A stretch of DNA of 64,000 nt from Thermoplasmata archaeon (GTDB lineage: Archaea; Thermoplasmatota; Thermoplasmata; Thermoplasmatales; Thermoplasmataceae): assembly GCA_021797555.1 (NCBI GenBank), contig JAJZZM010000020.1:62001-126000 (forward strand), written 5' to 3'. Each line of letters opens with the position of its first letter. Positions within the stretch are counted from its first letter, which is position 1. Made by a program: the position numbers and the translations under genes. Shown one piece after another: positions 53,716 to 64,000 of this stretch. The notes under the pieces were generated by a model that worked only from the letters and a program-made list of their open reading frames with translations, was not told the DNA's origin and ran no database searches.

Positions 53716-54046
53716 TACTACCTCCGGGATAACATATATAGAATTAATGTTGCTTGCAAAGAAGTATGACCGGAATTATCCGAGGATAACCAAAGATTTA
53801 ATGCATATATGTAATAATAACATTATGTATTTGATGGCTGCAGAATATATAAAAAACTGAATGAACGTATTTGATGCATTCCAGTATGCACATTGCAATG
53901 GTGAAATTATAAGTTCCGATCATATTTATGATAAATTTAATATAAAAAGAATAAAATTGTGGTATGTAAATTATATATAAATAAGATATTTACTGGAAAG
54001 CAAAAGCCTATAATAATATTTATATAGTATTTAGTAATTAAGACTA
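53716..54046. other. Non-coding stretch before 5S rRNA
   Basis: No gene is supported here. A frame from about 53748 to 53857 reads ELMLLAKKYDRNYPRITKDLM and then stops. It is short and unrecognised and may be a scrap of a decayed gene. TTTATATA (54019-54026) is the 5S promoter. Confidence 0.4.
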
Positions 54047-54163
54047 GACGACGACCATAACGCCGGTGAAATACCAGGTCTCTTTCCGAACCCGACGGTT
54101 AAGCCCGGTGTGTTATATACTGTACTATCTTCCGCGAGGGGATGGGAACTATGTTTCGTTGTC
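54047..54163 (+). rRNA. rrf: 5S ribosomal RNA
   Basis: The ends GACGACGA and TCGTTGTC pair as helix I. The 5S core CCGAACCCGACGGTTAAGC lies at about 54087-54105. Loop E and helix IV follow around CGCGAGGGGATGGGAACT. A TATA-like box (54019-54026) is about 26 bp upstream and a T-rich stretch follows. No 16S or 23S gene is next to it, which fits the unlinked rRNA genes of Thermoplasmatales. The exact ends are good to a few bases. Confidence 0.93.
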
Positions 54164-54210
54164 GTTATTTTTATTAAAAAGATTAATTAACCATTTTATT
54201 ATAAAGTTTT

Positions 54211-55503
54211 ATGATAAATCCGTGGAGTTCAAAACAGTATTTTGATTATAATAAATTAAAGAAAGATTTTGGTATAGAAGATTTAGATAATTATTTTAAT
54301 AATTACCTTTTCCAGAGGCATTTGATCTTTGGCCAGAGGTCTCTGGATTATATAGAATATGCATTGGATAACAAAATGAAATTTAATGCTGTAACTGGTT
54401 TAATGCCATCTGGGCATATGCACTTGGGCAATAAAATAACAATAGATCAGATAATTTATTTTCAAAGTTTAGGTGCCGATGTATTTATCTCGGTTGCAGA
54501 CCTTGAATCATATGCAACGAGGAATATATCACTGGAAAAGGCACGAGAAATAGCTATAAACGAATATATTGTTAACTATATCTCAATGGGATTAAAGCCA
54601 TGCAATATATATTTCCAGTCAAATGACCCTGATACACAGAGTTTATCATTTATATTATCCAATGAGACAAATATGAGTGAGTTAAAGGCAATATACGGTT
54701 TTGATGACTCATCATCAATACTGCATATTAATTCACCTATAGTACAGGCTTCAGATGTACTGCATTCACAGTTAAAAAAATTCGGTGGCCCTGTGCCTAC
54801 AGTAGTTCCTGTTGGTGTTGATCAGGACCCGCATATAAGATTGATGCGTGACCTTGCACAGCGCTTACGTATATATAATGTAAAAATAGAAAATAATAAA
54901 ATTTCGGTATATATAAAGGGCAGAGATGACCCGCATGAATACATAGACAGCGCTATAGGTCTATTAGAAAAAAACAATTATGAAACAGAGAAAAATTATG
55001 AATACAGATCAATTAACATTAAAAACTCAAATATAAATGATAAAATAAAGATAGACTTATTACTGGGAAACCTTGAAAAGGACTACAATAATTTTACATT
55101 CATAGGGCCTTCAGCAACATTCCAGAGATTAGAAACAGGATTAAAGGGTGGAAAAATGTCATCATCGGTTCCGGATTCATTAATAGCATTAAGCGACAGT
55201 GAAGAAAATGCAACAAGAAAAATAAAAAATGCGGTTACAGGTGGCAGGAAAACAGTAGAAGAGCAAAAGCAATACGGTGGAAATCCTGATATATGCCCTG
55301 TGTTCGAGTTATATAATTACCATGTTAAGGAAAATGAATATGTCCAGAGAGTATATGATGAATGCAGGGGCGGTGCGAGAATGTGTGGTGCATGTAAAAA
55401 AGAGGCTGCAGAGCTTATATCCACGTTTTTAAAAAATTTAAAAGATAAAAGTGATGAATCACTATCAAAAATAGATGATTATCTCATAAATAAATCTTTT
55501 TGA
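54211..55503 (+). CDS. trpS: Tryptophanyl-tRNA synthetase
   Basis: A 430-residue class I synthetase of the archaeal/eukaryotic TrpS type. The HIGH-equivalent is PSGHMHLG (about residues 69-76) and KMSSS is at about 315-319. GVDQDPHIRLMRDLA contacts the amino acid and ATP. GGNPDICPVFELYNYH is typical of TrpS rather than TyrS. It begins 47 bp after the 5S gene. The last 25 bp overlap mtnA on the other strand. Confidence 0.95.
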   Translation: MINPWSSKQYFDYNKLKKDFGIEDLDNYFNNYLFQRHLIFGQRSLDYIEYALDNKMKFNAVTGLMPSGHMHLGNKITIDQIIYFQSLGADVFISVADLESYATRNISLEKAREIAINEYIVNYISMGLKPCNIYFQSNDPDTQSLSFILSNETNMSELKAIYGFDDSSSILHINSPIVQASDVLHSQLKKFGGPVPTVVPVGVDQDPHIRLMRDLAQRLRIYNVKIENNKISVYIKGRDDPHEYIDSAIGLLEKNNYETEKNYEYRSINIKNSNINDKIKIDLLLGNLEKDYNNFTFIGPSATFQRLETGLKGGKMSSSVPDSLIALSDSEENATRKIKNAVTGGRKTVEEQKQYGGNPDICPVFELYNYHVKENEYVQRVYDECRGGARMCGACKKEAAELISTFLKNLKDKSDESLSKIDDYLINKSF

Positions 55504-56495
55504 ATTATTTTATATAATTTATTTAATTCTTCAGGCTTAAATATTCCATATTCTGTTATAAATGCAGTAACATATTCATGCGGAGTTACATCAAATGCGG
55601 GATTTCTTGCATGACCCTCTTTAGGGCCAAGGTTTTTATCATTTACTATTAAAACCTCTTTTTCATCCCTTTCTTCTATTGGTATTTCATCCCCGGACTT
55701 TAATGAAAAGTCAAATGTGCTTCCCGGGGCTGCAACATAAAATGGTATATTATTAACCTTTGCTAAAACAGCCTTTTCATATGTGCCTATTTTATTTGCG
55801 AAATCGCCGTTGGATGCTATTCTATCAGCACCGACAATTGCCAGATTTATATCATTTTTATGCATGAAATAGCCTGCTGCATTATCTGCTATAATTGAAT
55901 AGTTTATTCCTTCCTGCTGCAACTCCCAGGCCGTTAATTTTGCACCCTGAAGCCTTGGCCTTGTTTCATCAACATAAACAAATATATTTTTTCCTGAATC
56001 ATGCGCTATTCTCATTGGAGCCAGCGCAGTGCCCCAATCAACTACTGCTAATGCCCCGGCATTGCAATGCGTTAAAATTTTATCATTTGGTTTTATCAGT
56101 TCATTGCCGAACTCACCTATCTTCTTTGACCTTTCTGTTATTTCCATTGCATACCTTCTTGCTGATGATTCCAAAAATTTGTTTTCTTTCATAAAATTTA
56201 TTGCCTTGAATAAATCGTATGCAGTTGGCCTTGCTGATGAAATTTTTTTGATGGCTTCATCCATGTTTTCCTTATTTTTATTTGCCATTGCCAGACCATA
56301 GGCAGCTGTCACACCTATTGCCGGTGCGCCGCGAACAACCATGTCCTTTATTGCATAGTATATATCATCACTATTTTTTGCTGAAAAAATTTCTATGCTT
56401 TCTGGAATTTTTCTCTGGTCTATTAATTTTACTTCGCCATTCTCATACCATACTGCTAATATTGTCTTTGTCTCTCCATTTATATTAACTTTCAT
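55479..56495 (-). CDS. mtnA: Methylthioribose-1-phosphate isomerase (MtnA/eIF2B-like)
   Basis: A 338-residue protein of the MtnA family. RGAPAIGVTAAYGLA, the catalytic Cys in THCNAGALA (near residue 145) and Asp in GADRIASNGD (near 227) match MtnA, as does the end FDVTPHEYVTAFITE. It converts 5-methylthioribose-1-phosphate to the ribulose form in methionine salvage. The archaeal R15P isomerase is related, so that activity cannot be fully excluded. An MTA/SAH-type deaminase is encoded at 29565-30812. Confidence 0.9.
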   Translation of the reverse strand: MKVNINGETKTILAVWYENGEVKLIDQRKIPESIEIFSAKNSDDIYYAIKDMVVRGAPAIGVTAAYGLAMANKNKENMDEAIKKISSARPTAYDLFKAINFMKENKFLESSARRYAMEITERSKKIGEFGNELIKPNDKILTHCNAGALAVVDWGTALAPMRIAHDSGKNIFVYVDETRPRLQGAKLTAWELQQEGINYSIIADNAAGYFMHKNDINLAIVGADRIASNGDFANKIGTYEKAVLAKVNNIPFYVAAPGSTFDFSLKSGDEIPIEERDEKEVLIVNDKNLGPKEGHARNPAFDVTPHEYVTAFITEYGIFKPEELNKLYKIIQKDLFMR

Positions 56496-56798
56496 ATTAC
56501 AATATTTATAAAACGTATTAAAATTTTTATATAAAAATTTAGGTTATCGGGGAAATTAAAATTAGTTTTTAACATCAGGCTAATGTAGAATATATAACCT
56601 GCTTTTATTGAAATGAATGAATTATTGAAATTTTTAATCGCTTTAAATTTTATTATAATTTAAGTCTGTTTCTTTAAATAGTAACCTAATTGTTAATGAT
56701 ATATTTCTGAAAAAACAATAAATTAAAAATACTATTTAGTAATATCATACTACAAAAGGATTATATTTACCATAATAATATAGCTGACTACATATTAT
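56496..56798. other. Intergenic region upstream of tRNA-Lys and rpoH
   Basis: 303 bases without a gene. A TATA-like TTATATTTA at 56761-56769, about 30 bp before the tRNA, follows the purine-rich AAAAGGA, a likely TFB-recognition element. This is the only evident promoter for the tRNA and polymerase genes. Confidence 0.5.
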
Positions 56799-56872
56799 GG
56801 GTCCGTAGCTCAGCTAGGTAGAGCGTCTGGCTTTTAACCAGGCGGTCAGGGGTTCAAACCCCCTCGGACCCG
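56799..56872 (+). tRNA. tRNA-Lys (TTT)
   Basis: Acceptor arms GGGTCCG/CGGACCC pair fully, with discriminator G. The anticodon loop is CTTTTAA (anticodon TTT) in the stem CTGG/CCAG region. The T-arm is AGGGG-TTCAAAC-CCCCT. CCA is not encoded and no intron is seen. It ends 12 bp before rpoH. Confidence 0.96.
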
Positions 56873-56884
56873 TTAGGTGATGAG

Positions 56885-57145
56885 ATGAGTAAGTTCAATG
56901 TGCTTAAGCACGAAATTGTACCGGAGCATCATTTGGTACCTGTGGATGATGAAATGAGTGTTTTAAAGAAACTTAATATTACTAAGGATAATCTACCGAA
57001 GATAAGTATAAACGATCCTACTATTAAGGCGCTGGAAGAAATCCATGGTAAACTTGATCCCGGAAGGATTATAAAAATTATACGGAAAAGCCCAACAGCA
57101 GGCTATTATGAGTATTATAGAGTTATTGTTAAGAGTGTGATATAA
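56885..57145 (+). CDS. rpoH: RNA polymerase subunit H (Rpb5-like)
   Basis: An 86-residue protein equal to the C-terminal assembly domain of eukaryotic Rpb5: NVLKHEIVPEHHLVP, then LPKISINDPTIKAL and the end PTAGYYEYYRVIV. The ribosome site AGGTGA (56875-56880) lies directly after the tRNA-Lys gene. rpoB starts on the next base after its stop. Confidence 0.96.
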   Translation: MSKFNVLKHEIVPEHHLVPVDDEMSVLKKLNITKDNLPKISINDPTIKALEEIHGKLDPGRIIKIIRKSPTAGYYEYYRVIVKSVI

Positions 57146-60100
57146 ATGAACCCGATTTTAGATGCATTTTTTAAGGCAGAAAGCGTTGTAAATTATCAAA
57201 TTGATTCAATGAATTATTTTTATGCTTCAAAGACAAATCCAGATAATATTATGCAACAGATTGTTGATGAGACCAAAATTTCAGATACTGCTGAACCAGG
57301 AGTTATTGAACTTGATTCAGCAAAAACACGTGGAAAAGAAATAAAGATATATTTTGGCCGTGAAATGGATAATGGTAAACCTACTGGAGATCCGACAATA
57401 TGGGTAGAGAAGCCAGAAATAAAGGAGGCATCTGGAGCATCAAATCAGATAACACCGCAGGAAGCCAGACTAAGGGATTTAAATTATATGTCACCCATAA
57501 TGTTAAGGTTGAAAATAGTTGAGGATGGCATAGAAAAGGATATAAGCACAATAAAAATTGGTGAAATACCTGTAATGGTAAGATCAAAAATATGTACATT
57601 ATCCAAAGAAAACTTAGATCAGTATATAGAGAAGAATAACGGTCCAATAAATGCAACAAGGGAAGAGAAATTAAGATATGTTGATGAAGATCCTACAGAT
57701 CCAGGAGGATATTTCATAATTGGCGGGTCTGAGAGGGTAATAGTTTCTTTGGAAGATTTAGCACCTAATAAAATTTTAGTAGAATATGGAGAAAAGTATG
57801 ATAGCAAAGTTGAGGTCGCAAAGATATTTTCACAGAAAGGTGGTTTTAGAGCTTTAATATCTATGGAAAAGGGTAATGATGGCATAATAAATGTTTCAAT
57901 ACCTACGGTTGCTGGAGCTGTGCCCTTAGTAATATTGATGAAAGCACTTGGGATTGAGAAAGATGTGGATATACATGATTCAATATATTCAGATATGAGA
58001 ATGGATCCTATTATATATGCAAACATAGAGGATTCAAAAAACCCTAAAATATTACCTCCCAATGGCGTTAATAACAATGAAGACGCAATATCGTATTTGG
58101 AAAAAAGATTTGCTGCAGGCCAAGCTAAAGAATTCAGGGATAAAAAAATAACACAGATGCTTGACCGTGCATTGTTGCCACATCTGGGTGATGATGTTTC
58201 TGATAGATTAAAGAAAGCAATTTACCTTGGCAGGATGGCAAGGTCATTACTGGAATTAAATCTCGGGATGAGACATGTTGATGACAAAGATCATTACGCA
58301 AATAAAAGGATAAAATTATCCGGTGATTTATTAGATGAATTATTTAGGAACGCTTTCCAGTCTGTAATGAAAGATTTAAAATATCAGCTGGAAAAAACTT
58401 ATAATAAAAAAAGAGGGATTAGATTAAGGCCAGCAGTGCGGCAGGATTTACTAACGCAGAAGATTTTACATTCAATGGCAACAGGCAACTGGATTGGGGG
58501 CAGAACAGGAGTGTCACAGTTGCTGGATAGAACATCAAATATGTCAACACTGAGTCATTTAAGAAGAATTATATCACCTTTAACAAGGTCACAACCACAT
58601 TTTGAAGCAAGAGATTTGCACCCAACACAGTGGGGCAGAATATGCCCCAATGAAACACCGGAAGGCCAGAATTGTGGCCTGGTAAAAAATGCTTCATTAA
58701 TAATAAATGTTACACAGGGAGTAGACCCTGACATAGTAATGGAAGAACTAAAAAATCTTGATATATACGATGTTACAAGGGAACAGTTCTCTGGCAGGGT
58801 GTATCTAAATGGTGATTTTATCGGATACCATGATGATCCGGCAATGCTTACCGATACTGTAAGGGATTTAAGAAGATCCGGAAAATTATCCAATGAGGTA
58901 AATGTTAAATTTGATAGAAATACAAACGAAGTTATTATAAACTGTGATAGGGGCAGATTAAGAAGACCGTTGTTTGTTGTAAAAGATGGAAAAACTGTAT
59001 TAAATGAAGAAATGCTTAAAAAATTAAAAACCGGTGAATACACCATTAATGATTTAGTGGACAACGGAGCAATAGAATGGCTTGATGCCGAAGAAGAAGA
59101 AAATGCATATATTGCAGTTTATCCATTTAATTATCCTGAAAAATGCCCAGATTGTGGATCAGTATTATACCGCAATTCAGTTACGTGGATAAATCCAGGA
59201 TCGAATGAGATAACACTGGAATGCGATAACTGCCATGCACAGTTTAAAGGTATAAACCTAATTGAAAAAGATCATACACACTGTGAAATAGATGCTTCAA
59301 TGATTTTAGGTGTTGTTGCATCACTAATACCATATCCGGAGCATAATTCGTCTCCTAGAATTACAATAGCATCTGCAATGATTAAGCAGTCGATAGGTTT
59401 GCCACAGTCAAATTATAGAATAAGAACTGATACAAGAGGACATTTATTACATTATCCGCAGATACCACTAGTAACAACCAAGGTTATGGATTTCATAAAA
59501 TACAGAAGGAAACCTGCAGGTCAGAACTTTGTTGTAGCAATATTATCATACCATGGCTATAACATGCAGGATGCAATTATAATGAATAAGGCATCAATAG
59601 AGCGTGGACTCGGAAGAAGTGATTTCTTCAGGACATATACAGCCGAAGAAAGAAGATATCCTGGTGGACAGGAAGATAAATTTGAGATACCCAGCCATGA
59701 TGTATTAGGTGCCAGGGCAGAAGAATTTTATAAGAATCTCGATGAAAATGGTGTAATATATCCGGAATCTAAAGTGGAAGGATCCGATGTGCTTATAGGA
59801 AAAACATCACCACCAAGATTCTTAGAAGAGGAAAATGCAGATAAATTAGGGCCATTAAGAAGAAGAGAGTCATCTATAACCATGAGACCTACAGAATCAG
59901 GTTATGTTGATAACGTGTTTTTAACAGTTTCAGAAAGCAATAGCAGAATAATTAAGGTAAAGGTAAGAAGTGATAGAATACCCCAGCCAGGCGATAAATT
60001 TGCATCAAGACACGGGCAGAAAGGAGTTATAGGACATGTTGTGCCACAGGAAGATATGCCATTTACAGAAGAAGGCATAATACCGGATTTATTATTCAAT

Positions 60101-60729
60101 CCACATTCAGTACCCTCAAGAATGACATTAGGGCATGTATTAGAAATGATGGGAGCAAAGGTATCAACAATGAGCGGAGAAAATATAGATTCAACAATAT
60201 TCGATGGTGAGCCCGAGAAAAGCTTGAGAGAGCAGTTGAAGAAATATGGATTCAGAGAATCAGGAAATGATGTTATGTATGATGGCATAACAGGTAAAAA
60301 GTTTAAGGTTGATATATTTATTGGAGTTGTATATTATCAGAAATTACATCATATGGTTGCAAGCAAATTCCATGCAAGGTCAAGAGGGCCGGTACAGATA
60401 TTAACAAGGCAGCCAACTGAAGGAAGATCAAGGCAGGGAGGACTCCGTTTCGGTGAAATGGAGAGGGATACATTAATTGCACATGGCGCATCCATGGTAA
60501 TAAAAGACCGTTTATTAGACCAGAGCGATGGAACAATATTATATGTATGTGGGAATCCATCATGCGGCCACATAGCAATTTATGATTTCAGAAAAGGTAC
60601 TTTAAGATGCCCTGTATGTGGAAATACAGGAAATATATATCCTATAGAAACAAGCTATGCATTCAAATTAATGCGTGATGAGCTTAGTTCTATGGGAATT
60701 GTAATGAGATTGGAATTGGGTGATATGAA

Positions 60730-60733
<4 letters not shown>
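57146..60733 (+). CDS. rpoB: RNA polymerase subunit B (undivided)
   Basis: At 1195 residues the beta-like subunit is one chain, as in Thermoplasmatales, not split into B' and B''. Landmarks are the fork and switch regions ([13 protein letters not shown]), [20 protein letters not shown], and [13 protein letters not shown] (about 950-962). The C-terminal zinc ribbon has CGNPSCG and CPVCG. Unusually, a second zinc ribbon, CPDC with CDNC (about 667-696), lies between ENAYIAVYP and [12 protein letters not shown], where other archaea have a short linker. It overlaps rpoA1 by 4 bp (ATGA). Confidence 0.97.

Positions 60734-64000
<3,267 letters not shown>

Noticed and set aside
53748-53857. Possible small gene after the TnpB remnant
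   Set aside because: About 36 codons, no ribosome site, no motif, and in a decayed IS area.
58555-59064. Long minus-strand ORFs inside rpoB (also 57619-58077 and 59902-60288)
   Set aside because: They lie within the conserved rpoB frame and have low-complexity Ser/Leu-rich sequence without ribosome sites.

Overview
The window is AT-rich archaeal DNA, and its gene content points to an acidophilic euryarchaeon of the Thermoplasmatales. A Picrophilus-like organism is my best guess; it rests on protein sequence and composition, not on a database match. Support comes from archaeal S15, L10e, aIF5A, ArcS, Nep1, Nre, Csl4 and LSm; an undivided rpoB with separate rpoA1 and rpoA2; a 5S rRNA gene standing alone; a split MetE; many apparently leaderless genes with a TATA-like box 20-30 bp before the ATG; and heavy use of ATA and AAT codons.

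Layout. Positions 1-8.3 kb: end of a surface protein, split methionine synthase, S66 and M20 peptidases, then HtpX, Nep1, S15 and a RecJ/GAN-like DHH nuclease. 8.5-13.0 kb: a tatA-tatC cluster with a beta-helix protein carrying a Tat-like signal and a second surface protein. 13.6-21.5 kb: tRNA-Cys, a RuvC-fold protein, and a giant 2065-residue AglB/STT3 oligosaccharyltransferase with a companion surface protein. 21.6-30.8 kb: an amino-acid permease with a divergent regulator, PheT with a tandem ribbon-helix-helix protein, heme O synthase, Csl4 / coiled-coil / LSm, ArcS and an MTA/SAH-type deaminase. 30.9-32.6 kb: a two-gene block of higher GC. 32.7-40.9 kb: Nre plus a radical-SAM SplB-like protein, aIF5A overlapping agmatinase, L10e, a degenerate AlaX, TruA and a METTL5-like methylase.

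The main accessory feature is an integrated element of about 8.85 kb (41010-49863) in the 3' end of tRNA-His. It encodes a tyrosine integrase, an SF3/D5-type helicase, DNA-binding proteins of winged-helix, AbrB and HTH type, two small LSm-like proteins, a beta-helix fibre-like protein, a small membrane protein and an unknown beta-rich protein. It looks like a small virus or plasmid. Its beta-helix protein shares motifs at both ends with the chromosomal protein in the tat cluster.

After the element come a GNAT protein, deoxyhypusine synthase, an MFS transporter, a decayed IS200/IS605 TnpB, 5S rRNA, TrpS, MtnA, and the RNA polymerase operon (tRNA-Lys, rpoH, rpoB, rpoA1, start of rpoA2), which runs off the right edge. 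Two pathways link scattered genes. aIF5A, agmatinase and deoxyhypusine synthase belong to the polyamine/hypusine route. MtnA, the MTA/SAH-type deaminase and MetE belong to methionine metabolism and salvage.
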